Below, piece after piece: positions 13,030 to 25,424 of a stretch of 64,000 nt of DNA. Position 1 is the first letter of the stretch. The number at the start of each line of letters is the position of its first letter. The notes beneath the pieces were generated by a model. It saw only the letters and a program-made list of their open reading frames with translations. It was not told where the DNA came from and did no database searches. A program made the position numbers and the translations under genes. The stretch covers positions 821,291,503 to 821,355,502 of the forward strand of contig CM062819.1 of the NCBI GenBank assembly GCA_031772625.1, given 5' to 3'. The DNA is from Pinus tabuliformis. Lineage: Eukaryota > Streptophyta > Pinopsida > Pinales > Pinaceae.

Positions 13030-13932
13030 ATTTTTTAAGTAGTCTTATTCCTCTTCTTCTTTTTCTTCTTTTTCTTATTGAAATGTTTATTTTTTTAAGG
13101 GTTTTCAAGCTTGAATTTTTTTCCTTTGTAATGTTTTTTTTTTAATGATTTTTTTAATTTGTTTGTAAAGTTAAAAAAATAATAAAATTAATATTCTAAG
13201 TTAAGAATTTTTTTTTTTTTAAATACTTCAATATAGACAAAATAGTTGTCACTAAAAAATTCACATTTTGTGTATAGATATAATTTAAAAAGTACACATT
13301 TCAGGACATTTTCTCTAAAAACATGCCAAATAAAAGAATTTTATGGAAAAAATTGAATATAAAATTTGAAACAAATAAAATTTTATTAAATTTTTATGAA
13401 TTTTATCTCCAAAAACAATAACAATTTTTTTTTTTCAAATAATAGTAATTCACATATAATAATCATAATAACAACTGTTTAAAAATAAAAAATAAAAAAA
13501 ATGAAAAAAAAAAAAAAACAAAATAAATAAAAAAAAAAAAAAAAAAAAACTTTTAATATAAAATTGGGAAAAAACAAAATTATTTAGTGAAAAAAGGAAA
13601 ATTAAAAATCAACTAATAAAAAAAAATAAAAGTGATTAAAAATATAAAAATAAGATGGAAAAACATACCATTTATAAAAAAAAATTAAAAAATAGAGAAA
13701 AAATATTACAAAATTTTAAAAATAAATTTAAAACTATATATTGAAAAAGAAAAAGAAAAAATACAATGACAAATAAAATAAAAAATAAATTAAAAAAACA
13801 ATAAATCTGCAATTGCTTGCCCACATCCCTTTGGTATCGGGGTTGGGGTGACCAATGAATCCCTCTTCTCCACCACCCCATAATTTTATTTTTCAAATTT
13901 TGTTTTTTCTACATTTTTTAGAATGTTTTCTT
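13030..13932. other. Low-complexity A/T homopolymer tract
   Basis: Long T-rich then A-rich runs, including near-pure A at about 13,490-13,560, with no genes. A short GC-richer patch at 13,800-13,880 has no recognisable identity. Frames called here are translations of homopolymers. Confidence 0.6.
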
Positions 13933-14090
13933 AATTATTATTATTATTTTGTAAGCTCAGAAATGATGAGGCTACATCATGATCATGTCCAAGAATAACC
14001 CCCGAACAGGGCAGAGAATTGAACTGATGACTTAACATATAGCAGTGCTTTAACAACACACCCGATCACCGTCTATCTAAAACGAATGGA
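13933..14090 (-). mobile_element. SINE-like tRNA-derived unit
   Basis: On the minus strand, a segment with a B-box-like AGTTCAATTCTC about 45 nt downstream of an A-box-like TGATCGGGTG precedes an unrelated body of about 60 bp and ends in an AAT/AATA simple repeat (plus-strand TTATTATTATT at about 13,935). A tRNA-like head, a body and a short simple-repeat tail are the layout of plant SINEs. The boxes deviate from consensus and no target duplication was confirmed. Confidence 0.4.
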
Positions 14091-14241
14091 CTCATTTTTC
14101 TTAATGTTTTTCTTTTTAAATTAATTTGTTTTTTATTTTTTAAATTTATTTTTTTGTAATATAATTTATTTATTTATTTTGTAGTATTATATTTAATATG
14201 TTTTTAATATATATTTTAATTTGTTTGTTTTTTATTGGATT

Positions 14242-14242
14242 A

Positions 14243-14282
<40 letters not shown>
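14242..14282. repeat. (TC)n(TA)n microsatellite
   Basis: A TC run passes directly into a TA run and is followed by T-rich sequence to about 14,420. Confidence 0.95.
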
Positions 14283-14291
<9 letters not shown>

Positions 14292-14429
14292 TTTCAAATT
14301 ATGTTCTTTAGTGAAATATTTTTTTGTTTTTCATTTTTTTATATTTTTTTGTTTGATTTTTGGGTTTTTTTTTTTTTTTTTTTATATATTTTATTTTTAT
14401 TTTCGAATTTTTTTGTAAGTCAACAATTT

Positions 14430-16030
14430 CTATTAATTCTTGAGAAATTTACATCGAGATGAGCACAATTTCAAAATAACAAAGGCCTCACTACTACCAG
14501 ATTGTTTGGCCATCAAGTACAAGCAAAATGACACAAACATTAATAAAAGAAAGTTATTAGACCTAATACTGATGGCCCAGGTGGACCAAAACTAATCAAA
14601 AAACAAAATACACCCCACCCTCATCACTAACCATCGAGATTGTCAGGAGCTTGAGCCTCATTACCACCTTCTCATGCGCCCTTCGAAGCCATCCATCCGC
14701 TCCTGGAACCTTTTTAGACCTCGTCGAAGGGAGTCTTGTTGATCAAATATTCCATTAATTATGCTAAATGTCATTCGGGAAACTAATGACATCATTTCTT
14801 CCATTGTGTTTGTCCCATGTTAATTGATCAACTTTCACTTGCACTTGTCGGATTTGAGCCTCCAGGGAGTCAAATGGGGGTGGAAAATCCATGTACCTAG
14901 GGGAGAAACCATGAGGCTGCTCCAAGTCTCCCTCTTCATCTAGTGAAACAACTTGATGCCTTGTGCCCTGTCCCCTATAGCACACACCATGCCTGGGATT
15001 ACCTCTCTACTGCAACATGGGTATGCTGTGATAGGGATCTCTCGCCCCCTAGCTACTCTTCCAATTAGCAACTATGCTTCCCACACCCTGACTATAACCA
15101 CACATCTGAGCCCAGAATGAATGAATCCACAACTCCCAAATCGATCGTTGAGTGTCTCTCTCAGGCTCCTAAACTAACCCACAACAACCCTAGCTTATGC
15201 CACAAGGTTCCTCTCCCACCAAACGAGATGATTAGTCATGGGATACTCCACCTTCCATCCCGACTAGACCACGCCACACCATATACAGAAAAAACCTGGG
15301 TGGTTGCTCCTTATCCCCTTGGCAATGAACAAAGATGAAAATGGGCACCCCAAACTGGCCACCCACCTTCCTATGCAACCCCTTCTTTCCTCTAGTAGAC
15401 AGAAGAACACTAACCTTCAAATAGACATAGATCTAGATAAATTGAAGGCCTTCCAACCACTTATGATAGAACGAGAAAAGGGAGGAGGCGACCAATAGTT
15501 TCTAGAGGACCCCTTCTCTAACCCCACTACCTCTATATATGGCCTACCAAATTGTGTAATCCGAATGTTGAAAACAACAAAAGAAAAGTGGGATAGAGTT
15601 GCCCGAAAAAAGGAGCAAGTCGTGTCTCCAACACTCAAGCCAAAGAGGAACCCAATGCTAAAGACTGCCTCTCCTCTTATCAACCCAATATTCTCTTATG
15701 TCTCCAGAATTCGATGTGAAGCAGGGTCCCAAATTGTGTTTTGCATTACCACTAAAGTCCAAACCATGGGAAGCTTCCACTCTCCATTGTCTAATGGGCG
15801 CAACCATAATCCAAAGAAGAGGAAAGGCTCACTTGATAAGCCTCCTGATTTCCTGAGCACTCTACTCCCCCAAATTTCCAAACCCTCATCTCCCAATTTT
15901 GGTGAATGCTCACAAACACCAAAATCCAAACTGATATACATGAAATTGCCTCGAGACTTTTTCCCACAAAGCGTCAAGTGCTGCTTGCCCAACACAATTC
16001 ATAATCATTGTTTCCATGTGGCGGAACTTT
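14430..16030 (-). pseudogene. Unrecognised decayed coding block, minus strand
   Basis: GC-richer than its surroundings, and read on the minus strand it gives several protein-like frames broken by stops. One frame spans 15,696-15,995; another, 14,764-14,985, contains SLEAQIRQVQVKVDQL; shifted by one frame this leads to a charged C-terminus containing QERMDGFEGRMRRW that ends near 14,660. Downstream on the same strand there is a 3'-UTR-like segment, then GATGTAAATTTC and TTAATAGAAATT, then an adenine-rich stretch (plus-strand T-rich 14,300-14,420), resembling LINE tails in this window. No domain is recognised. A non-autonomous or captured retroposon cargo is possible. Confidence 0.35.
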
Positions 16031-16429
16031 AAATGCATGTGTTCATGGCATCATTACGACTGTTCACCACCCCCATCGGGGAAGTTTTTGTTTCAGTTTA
16101 ATTTTTTTTAATCTTTTAATTTTTGTTTTGTTTTCCTTTTTGATTTTAATTTATTTATCTATTAATTCTAGCAACCCAACCTCATTGTGTCAATTTGATA
16201 GTTGATTTTAAAAACTTCGTCACAATGAATCAAATCCACCCCACTATGTAATTTCATGGTTGATTTTTAAGTTTTCATTACAATGGGTCAAGTTTGCCCC
16301 TACTGCATGTCAATTTGATGGTTGATTTTTAATTTTTCATTGCAATGTGTCAAGTTGTCTTAGGCTAAGATTTTAAAAGAGCTATACTTTTAACATTTAA
16401 AAAAAATACTCTTGGTATAATGACTCTTT

Positions 16430-16709
16430 GATTTAGGTATTCATTTTTAAGGTTTTTTAGTCATGATATTTGATTTTAATTCTATGGCTAAAAAATGTCG
16501 AAATTTTAAGGTTTTTCAGAGTCATGATATTTTATCTTTAACACCATGGTTGAAAAAGGTCAAAATTTTAAGGTTTTTTAGAGTCATGATATTTATCTTT
16601 AACACCATGGTTGAAAATTGTTGGAATTTTTAGGTTTTTTGGAGTCGTGATATTTTATATTTAACACTATCGTAAAAAACTATTGGAATTTTAAGGTTTT
16701 TCAGAGTCA

Positions 16710-16711
<2 letters not shown>
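16430..16711. repeat. Tandem repeat, about 63-66 bp units
   Basis: About four units sharing AATTTTAAGGTTTTTCAGAG, TCATGATATTT and TTTAACACCATGGTTGAAAA. The last unit runs directly into the TA microsatellite. Confidence 0.8.

Positions 16712-16778
<67 letters not shown>
16712..16778. repeat. (TA)n microsatellite
   Basis: A pure TA run of more than 60 bp, replacing the end of the preceding repeat unit. Confidence 0.97.
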
Positions 16779-16780
<2 letters not shown>

Positions 16781-16794
16781 ATTGTCACTACTAA

Positions 16795-17125
16795 AAAATG
16801 TTGGAATTTTAACCAAAAAAAAGCATTGATGCAACATCAACACTTTTTGGTTTCAGGGTTTTTTTAATATGTTTATTGCATAAAAAATTTAGTTTTTAAT
16901 GCCATTGTTAAAAAAATTGGTGTTTTAACCTGAAAAAATGGTGTTGGTGCAACATCAACACTTTTCATTTTCTGGGTGGCTTTTCATGTTTATTGCACAA
17001 AAAAATGTTTTTAATGTCATCGCTAAAGAAATTTGGAATTTTAACCCCCAAAAAACAAGAACATTGATGCAAGATCAACACTTTTCATTTTCAAGGTGTT
17101 TTTTCATGTTTTTTACGCGAAGATA
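16795..17125. repeat. Tandem repeat, about 120-bp units with the palindromic core
   Basis: About two and a half to three units, each with GGAATTTTAACC, then (T)TGATGCAACATCAACACTTTT, a TTTCATGTTTATTGCA segment and TTTTTAATGCCATTG. The GATGCAACATC core matches the 12,655-13,010 field. Confidence 0.7.
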
Positions 17126-17639
17126 GGGTTTTTTGGGCTAGAGTTCTCGTTTTGAGGTTACAATTCTCGTTAAATTGGTAAGCTTTGTTTAATCCCTTCA
17201 TCAGGTTTATCGCCTCAACAAAGTCATAAAAAAAATGTTTTTTTGAACACCATTTTGCATCACAAACATGAGGATTCAATTTAATGTCATTAACTATGAA
17301 ATTTATTTGATCCACTTCCTAATATATCTTTGTGATTTATGACATGTGACTCCATTAGGTATATAAACCACCATCCCCATTAACCTATGGATGACCTTGA
17401 GTGGTACAATAATAGTAAGCCCTGACTCCTAATCTATCCACTTATTCATAGCTATTTTCCTTGTAGGGTTCTCATGTTTCATTTTTTTAAAACTACTAAG
17501 TATATTCAAAACTTTAGATCCACATTATATTGGTGGAATAACCTTATATTAAAATAAATTACCATTCCTACTGATCAAAATGCCCATGAGATAATAATTG
17601 GAAAACTTTTGTAGGGTTTTGCAATCATGTTCTCTCACT

Positions 17640-18315
17640 AGGTGCTCATACATTCTTCAATTGAATCCCCACTCCAAACATCTCTAAGACTTGAAAAGTA
17701 CTCAACCTCTTTCCATACTTGAACAATAGAAGAGAAACATAAAAGAAAATGAAGAATGGTCTCCTTAGCTTCCTTGCACAAAGAAAATCTACTAGGCCCA
17801 TATCTACTCCTCTTTTATAAGTTATCCCATGTAAGAACCTCATCTTTGAGTACTAACCACATAAAATTCCTTAATTTGAGAGGACATTTGAATTTCCAAA
17901 TAGCCTTGAACAAAAATTCCAGATCTAATACCACATCATCCTCAAAGAGAGCCTTATAGCCCAACCTAGGAGTATATAAACTTATAGGTAAGTTTTTTGA
18001 TCATATCAATTCATCATCTAAGTTCTTAATATGAAATAATTTTTCTTTAAGAAGCAAGAAACCCATCCCATGCAATAACATCCTCACTAATCAATCCAAG
18101 CACATATGTCGATTTCCATTCTTTCCTCCATATCAAAGTGATATCATGATCAACTGCATGGCTAAGAGTGAAGTATCCCTTTTCATGCAATGCTTTCACC
18201 AAGTTACCTAAAATTCTGTAATTTTCTTCACAGTTTGTCCATGGATTGTCACCAAGTCTAACTCTATTCCCCATGCCTACCTTCCAAATCAACCACTTAC
18301 CAATTAAAAGGAATT
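17640..18315 (-). pseudogene. LINE ORF2 3' fragment (zf-RVT region)
   Basis: On the minus strand, from 18,300 downwards, the translation begins with a block containing GNRVRLGDNPW, typical of the region between RT and RNase H in plant LINE ORF2. It continues through AIWKFKCPLKLRNFMWL and SRYGPSRFSLCKEAKETILHF, the zf-RVT cysteine/histidine pattern in a slightly decayed form. At least one stop (near 17,820) and a frame disruption (near 18,000) are present. RT and RNase H are absent, so this is a fragment of an older LINE unrelated to the full copy at 5.3-11.9 kb. Confidence 0.75.
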
Positions 18316-18893
18316 TTAGTGCTACTACTACCTATTAGACAACGAGTCCCTAAACAATCACAAAATATGAGATTACCTCTTTATGAATTATCATCCTTAC
18401 ATATTGATAAGTTGTTAGCATGTTTCTACCCTTCAATTTATGAGGTGATTGCATCCATGTGCTACATTTTGATATCATGGGAGGAATTTATTGTTGAGAT
18501 GGTCAAAACATTTTTTTCTAGTTATTTTAATGTCTTATGGCATAGTTTAACATGGTATCATAGATCTTTAGTCTTAAAGGTTTACTTGGTCCTTTATGGT
18601 AGTAATCCATTGTGTTAGAAACCAGGACACTACTAATAGGAGGGGTGAATCAATAGTGTGACTGAATTATACAACTATTTCCAATTGAAACTTTTCAAGT
18701 TATTTTACAACCATTCATGTAAGTAACATCATAAATCAATCATGTGAAACAAATAACAACATAATAATTGTAATGCACATATGAAACATATAAAGACATC
18801 AAGCTTCTTCTTTATTCCTTGTGCAAAGACAACCTACAACTTGCTATTACATCATTGCAATGTAAGCTTCTACTTGTAGGATTCTTAGGTTGC
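18316..18893. other. Intergenic; possible start of an LTR-like repeat at 18,613
   Basis: No gene. TGTTAGAAACCAGGACAC at 18,613 followed by AGGAGGGGTGAATCA resembles the beginning of repetitive LTR-like plant sequences, but no partner LTR, primer-binding site or terminal CA could be matched. Confidence 0.3.
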
Positions 18894-19155
18894 CACCTGA
18901 AGGAAGCTACCACTCCCCAATTTACCAGCTATCACTAAAAGGAGCTACTATCCCTGGTTTTATCAGCTACCACTGAAAGGAGCCACTACCCCTGATTTAT
19001 CAACTACCACTGAAAGGCGCTACTCCCCCTGGTTTTATAACCTACCAGTGAAAGGAGTTGCTACACATGATTTATGAACTTCTATTGAAAGGGGCTCCAA
19101 CCCCTAATTATTTACCAGTCACTATTGGAAGGAGCTACAACCCTTGAAATGCAAG
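18894..19155. repeat. Minisatellite, about 37-bp unit, 7 copies
   Basis: Seven degenerate units of 36-38 bp, each with CACTGAAAGGAGCTAC followed by a CCCCTGATTT-like part and ATCAACTAC. Unit length is not a multiple of three and frames are broken, so it is not a coding repeat. Confidence 0.85.
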
Positions 19156-22100
19156 CTCCAACTTGCTGGCCATGTTGATCCATCGTTCATTAATTTTCAA
19201 ACTAAGATCAACAATAATTTCTCGCTTCAAACATATTTTTCCCTCTCTCTTTTACACAACTCAATCACCTATATCAACACCTCTTCCACCATAAAAACAC
19301 CTTCAATAAATACTATTCAATGATTTTTGACCTCTGCTACATACACTAGAAACACCATCATCACCAACCAATATCACCAATACATTCTTAGAATTCTAAA
19401 ACACATTTCAGACACCAAATCCAATCTATGATTCACCCCTGATGCATACTACAATATGCATTCCATTGCGCCAACAACAACCAACTTGGTTGTTCGACTA
19501 TGCTTATAAAGGAATTGAGTTGATATTTTTAGTTTAACTTTTTTAGTTAACTTCAAACCTTTTACATACATGAATTCTTATTTTTAACTCATCTACCACT
19601 TCTATTAGGTCTTCTTTATGTGGTCAAGTTGTCTTCAATCTTTTCTCTATTATATCTACATGAAAAACTGAGTTAAACTTCCCAAATTTTTAATTCTAGA
19701 ATTCTATAGGATTTAGCAGTGAATTACAAAATGTGGCTAAAACTTCCAAATATACCACCAAGTTTGTCCATGCTTTCAATTAGATGCCAACTAATTCATG
19801 TGCATTGCTAGTTTTGGTTGAAATACCAAATATGGCACAAATGCTAAAATCATGACTGTAGACCGGTCTTAGCCCTTAATTTAGGCCTTTTCTGAATTAT
19901 ACCCATAGGTGCTTTAAATCATGACTGTATATCCGAGCGCTTATCCACAATATAAAACACTTTTTCCACTCCACAAGTCGATAAGCCCAACACAAGAAAC
20001 CATACATATATCCACTGGTTGGGCCCCTTTGCGCTATAGCCCCGAGGGCTTAACCAACATGTACAAACCTTTGCACCCTTAGTCACATGAGCCATGCATG
20101 AGAGCATGTCTTGGAGCATGCCTTAGCCCTCGATTTTATTTCCTGGAAATAAAACTTTGTGCTGCGATTGAAATCACTGGGGTCAATCCTCTAGGAATGC
20201 ATGTCCACTAGGGTCCACCATGCTTACATTGTGTGACTCAGATTGGTCTTCCTATGCCACCTCATGCGTCAAACTATTTTCCACCATGTCCTAGTGGGTC
20301 ATCAACTCGGTGATAAACCTTGCAGCTCTTTCGTAAATCACCAGGGTTCCTAAACTTTCGAAGACCAGGATGATGTGTCCTCATTGCTGACTTTTCTTCC
20401 ACCTATGTGAGGATTCCAAGTGTCACTCACTAAGTGGTGCCACATGTCACTTATTTTTATCCACTTGGACACCTAAAAATGCCAATTCTGCATGCCGTGT
20501 GTCATATCCTTATTGGTCCATGTCATGTTGATGTCATCATGCCATCATGGCTCTATGTCACTATGGCACCCAATATTGTCTTACCATGTGAAATTCCGAC
20601 ATTCATCCTGTTTTCAACCACCATGTCATTGGTACATAGGTGAGGGGGGTCCACACCTTGCCATGTCACCTCGCTACTACATCATCCCAGAACCCTGGGC
20701 TTTTAGTCTTGCGCCTACCTTTGTAACTTCTGGGGACAAACTTGCTGGGTTATGTGTCAAGTGGGGCCCCCCTGCTTGGTTGATGTGCACCTATCAATGC
20801 TTATGCATCCGCCACATACTCTGCTTCATCACTTGGCCACATCCTCCCATTGCCGCGTCACCTCGAAGTAATAGCTTGCGCCTGCCTTTGGAACTCACAA
20901 GGAAATAATTCCAGTGTTTGTTTTGTTGGGGTTACATATACTTCGTGGGGTCCTCCCATGCTATCCTTCCTATGCGATGTCAAAAAAACCTATCCGTACT
21001 AAGCTTGTCCGTTGGTCCATATGTGTGCCCACATGGTTGCCTTGCCACTATGCATGTTGACTCTGGTGCAGGGCCCTAGGAAAAAACAAAACAACATTTT
21101 TTACTTTTACCCTCAGAAATTTGAATGGCTTAGATCCAAGAGGCCTTTTCCAGACTTCAATTTACCATTTGAAATATCTTTCTGAGCTCTATCCATGTGA
21201 GTAGTTTCCAAGTACAATTGAGTTGATCTTCTGAACTGAAAATGACTCCAAAGTCTCTGCTCCTTGACCAATCTGCTTCACCATTATTGTTCACCAATCT
21301 ACTTCGAACCATCTGAGCTCATTAACATCCTTTTCAATCCACAATAACAACATTGTCTAACAATCTCCATGATACTACCTTTGACATCGATGATGACACC
21401 TTTAACATTATTTTCCATCAATGACAACACATTTCTAACACATTGAAGGTGAAGTATTGTGACTCCTTCATGGTAGTGGTCCATGGGAAGCCATTGAAGT
21501 GCCAATGATGTAATATCTTTATGTTATGGTGCTAAGATGAGCATAGAGAAAAACAAGAGAAACTAGTGCACAAAAGCTACATCATCAAGGCAAGCAAGAG
21601 ATGTAATTCTCTTTATGCTTTCAAATCTAGGTTTTTAGATTTAGTATGTTTTGTTGTAAAGTTACATGGCTTGATGTTTTACTTATGGCATAAGATCAAT
21701 GTATAAATATGCATGAAATATTTGGTTTGAGGTTGGAATTGTGATAGTTTTATATTTACACATTGTAAACAAATATATTAGTTGTTTTATGAAAGATCGT
21801 TCAACAAATATGTTAATCTAGATTGATCTATTACCATAATAAATAAGGCATATATATGCTTTATTAATATAATATAAATGAGATGAATAGCTTCAAATTT
21901 GCAGCGATACTTTGTGATCTATAGAAGAATCACCAATATCTTCTCAATATTCTATTTTACATATTTAATTCTTGATTTGTACCAATGATGTGAGTTGCAT
22001 TTTATTTTCCTAGACTACATCAAAAATTGGAGAAATCATCCTCTTGAAGGTTAGTATGCATTTCCTACACTAATAAAAAGGGACTATCCTTAATTTAGTG

Positions 22101-23907
22101 GAGATCAAATGTGCATATTATGATTATACCATCCCTTGCCATTGATCTTTCTCTTGAGTTTTAGGTCAAACTTATCGATCATCATATGTCAAATTTTATT
22201 TACCAATGATTTACATGTTTAGGGAGGTAGTTTGGTTCTCTTTCATGGAAGGGTGAATTTTAATTTGCTTCAAATTCAATGGGATATTATTTTAGTTAGT
22301 TTCACTTACTATTATCTCTAGTGCTATTTGCATTTGGTTCTAGATATGATAGCTATATGAACTTATTGTAGATATGGTGGTTATTTTGCATGCTCTATAA
22401 TTCGTTCCTATCTTATATTCAATACATCTAGATACAAAGTGACCCACAAACACATATTAACATCAAGCATCCCTTAAAGAATCGGCATAAAGAAGATTCC
22501 ACATGCATTTTTACATGCCAAGGAAAAATATGATCGTTTCCAATCCCTGGCATGAATTCCTCATATGCTAGAATTAGAATTTGTTCAAGATCAATCTTCT
22601 TTACAAATATTTGTGATGCTTCCGATGTTTTCAGGGTAATCATTTTGGACTTAAGAGACCACTAAGAGATGATCTACGATCTCCCTCCGGTTCCTTTGTA
22701 AACAAGGTAAGCTGCGAGGCAGCAAGTCCCTGCATTGAGTGGGGTAGAAGTCAACTTGTAACAAAAGATTAGAAGAAACATTGATACTGCCCATTTAAGT
22801 CAAACGGTGGTACAAAGATGGTGATTTTTTTTCTACTGAAGCTGGTGTTATTGTTGCTTAACGAGTGTTATTGTTGCATAACCTTTGTTAAATCTTACTT
22901 CTACTGCAAGAATCAAGCTGAAGATGGTCCAGAAGATACCCAATCCAAGCAAGTATAAGATGATACCACCTTCATCAGCTGTCCTCTATATGTCAGATTT
23001 ATAGTGGATGCTTCTTTCTTGGACATGTTGAATGCCATAATATTTGTCTTTCCAAGATTACCCTGTAGGCCATGCTCATCACAAAATGAATTGATAACAT
23101 CAAGTTTTTTTGAAGACCTGCAATTGAGTGAGATAGTAAAACAATGTCTGCAAATAGTAAGATAGAAAAGTAGATTCCAGAAAGAATGTAGCCACTTATC
23201 CTCTAATTCATCGGTATATAAACCAAGAGTGTTGTGATAGTAGACATCATTGTTTTAGTTTGATTGTACTGTGGATAAATTTTGTTAATGCCCATTTTTG
23301 TATGGATTTGACTAGTGTTTGCTTCTTACAAGGTCATTCCTATTAAGATCTGGTATGCATGGCAGTGGTTGAAACTTGAAAAGCCTATGTTGATTAGCAA
23401 GAAGGTTGGTAATTATTGGTTGCTGACTACATTTGTGACAAAAAACCGAAGAGTTGAAATTGGTTTTTCAATACTGGCAACATGGTGAGGAATTTATATG
23501 AGAAATAAGAAGGCACTTTTGTGAACAAATGTTTGTATGTAAGGACATGGCCTTAAGTAATGACATTTTTATCAAAAAAGTATGAAAGAAACCAAAGCAA
23601 CACGCCAAAATATGGGGACAAATGTTCTACTGCTTCGCACTAAATTAGTTTAAATTCCATGGCAAGTTATTAAATACATATGGAAGCAATGGAATCAACC
23701 TTAGTAACTGATATAGACTCCATGTAAAATTTGCAAATACTTCCAAAACGGAGCTTTCCTTCTTCAGTTTTGCTTACTAAAAGGAAGATGGGAAAATTAG
23801 CTTTCAGGTGTAGCTTCTTTTAGACGATGAAAGACTATCAAATACTATTAATTCATTCTTTTCAAGCAAGTGTAATTGTGAGTGTTCTGTGTATGTTATT
23901 GTTCAAG
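19156..23907. other. Unassigned, with a GC-richer block at 20.0-21.1 kb
   Basis: No credible gene. At 20,000-21,080 the DNA is GC-richer, with many CATGTCA/CCATGTG words and an internal partial duplication: CTTGCGCCTACCTTTG near 20,711 and CTTGCGCCTGCCTTTGG near 20,875. The open frame there (20,492-20,908) has no domain-like content. It may be a decayed LTR or other repeat. 21,100-23,900 is ordinary AT-rich DNA without detectable structure. Confidence 0.4.
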
Positions 23908-24701
23908 TACTCTACTGACTATGGCATGTTCCATTTCTGTATTGCTGATTCAGAACATGATTGGCGAGAGGGAACAGAGCAATACAAGTTCATCGAGGAA
24001 TGTTTTGCATCTGCCGATAGACAGAAGCAGCCCTGGCTTATCTTTATTGCTCATCGTGTTCTAGGCTATTCCTCAGCCTCATGGTATGCGGAGGAGGAAG
24101 CATTTGAAGAGCCTATGGGGAGAGAGATGGTGCAAAAGCTCTGGCAGTAGTATAAAGTGGACCTTGCCTTTTATGGCCATGTTCACAATTATGAGCGAAC
24201 ATGTCCCATCTATGAGGTAAGCTCGTTTTCTGATTGATGCATTGATTTGTCTTGGAACAAAAATGGTGTTATACTATGCAATTTTGTGTGCCCTTCTTCC
24301 TTGTAATCTTCATGAGACTCTTTTATAAAGTGAGTTTTTAAAAAAATGTCATTTGAAGGAGCATTCATCTTGGTTTTTTTGTCATGGTGCAAAACATATG
24401 TGTGAGTTCTGAAAGGTCTCACTATTTTGGTACGTTCAATGCAACCATACACGTAGTGGTTGGTGGGGGAGGTTGTGCCCTAGCTGATTATACTACTCTA
24501 CAAACCAGTTGGAGTTATTTCAAGGACCATGATTATGGATTTGTTAAGCTCACGGCTTTTAATCATTCTTCTTTGCTGCTCGAGTACAAGAAAAGTTCAG
24601 ATGGGAAAGTTTATGATCAGTTTTGGATAACAAGAGAGTACAGGGATATTCTCGGATGTGATACCATTGGCAACTGCCCCTCTACTACCTTAGCTTCATA
24701 A
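23908..24701 (+). pseudogene. Purple acid phosphatase (PAP27-like) pseudogene, 3' part
   Basis: Purple acid phosphatases are secreted Fe-metal phosphomonoesterases; this resembles the large plant PAP1/PAP9/PAP27 group. Two exon-like blocks remain. The first (23,908-24,216) runs from YSTDYGMF through CIADSEHDWREG, AHRVLGYSS and the metal-ligand motif GHVHNYERTCPIYE to a GT donor at 24,217. The second (24,393-24,701) carries HVVVGGGG, DYGFVKLTAFNHSSLLLEYK and the family's C-terminal TTLAS before TAA. All exons for the N-terminal and central domain are missing. An in-frame TAG at 24,148 replaces a lysine codon of the family, and the expected AG acceptor before the second block reads AA (24,391-24,392). 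It is a 5'-truncated, inactivated copy that kept its intron, hence a DNA-level duplicate rather than a processed copy. Confidence 0.85.
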
Positions 24702-25424
24702 ATTGGGATACTCATAATAATAATAAAATTAAAAGAAATATTATGCCCCTGGGGTATTTTGGGACATTCGTTCCACACTTATTGTGGATTTGGTAGAAAG
24801 ATGGGTTCAGTCTTGTTTGACTTCACTGTCAAAGTTATATGGTTTCCCATATGAAGATTACAAGGTCCTACTATGTTCAAGGATTTCTGTGCTCTGTCCA
24901 AGTGTGGTTACATTAAATTATTCATTCATTCCCTTCTATGTAATGAATAAAATGCAATTCCTATATGTCAAATTAATGCAATTGTTATGTTCAATTTGGG
25001 TGAATATGAAATCAGATTGTAATCATACACAGAATAGAATGGAACAGTTAGCATTACCAGCACAATCATGTGTAGCACCAAGGAACCCTGAAAATGCCAT
25101 CTCTGAAGCTTCTAGAAAAAAGTGCAAGACGTGAACAATTCATCGCTGCTCCAATATTCATGTGCCAAAGTAAGATGTACTATGAAATAAAAATTGAGTG
25201 CAGATAAACATGAAGTAATTATAGCAAAAAAAAAGTCATCAATATCTCATCATTGCCGGCAACAAGATTATAAATGATCCCAGCTCGAAAGGTCTTCTGC
25301 AGAAAAATAACCTATACCTTGAATCTCCCTCAAAGGTAGGCAATCCCCAAACTAGAAAATATATGTTCAAGGGAATTTCTAGCACTGCTGCTTACTTCCT
25401 TAGTTACCTTTGACTCCCTTGTCA
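24702..25424. other. Likely PAP 3' UTR/flank, no gene
   Basis: AATAAA-like words near 24,716 and AATAAAATG near 24,946 fit a 3' UTR of the PAP relic. The 24,784-25,134 frame has no recognisable domain. Confidence 0.4.

Noticed and set aside
14221-14462. Hydrophobic open frames rich in Phe/Ile/Leu
   Set aside because: Translations of T-rich homopolymers and the TC/TA microsatellite.
15565-16032. 155-codon open frame on the plus strand
   Set aside because: The opposite strand reads more protein-like and has a 3' tail in the matching orientation; I kept only the minus-strand block, at low confidence.
20492-20908. 138-codon open frame on the plus strand
   Set aside because: Amino-acid composition follows the CATGTCA-rich repeats; no homology recognised and a stop-free minus strand frame is also present nearby.
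24784-25134. 116-codon frame downstream of the PAP pseudogene
   Set aside because: Contains poly(A)-signal-like words and no recognisable domain; more likely 3' UTR or flank.
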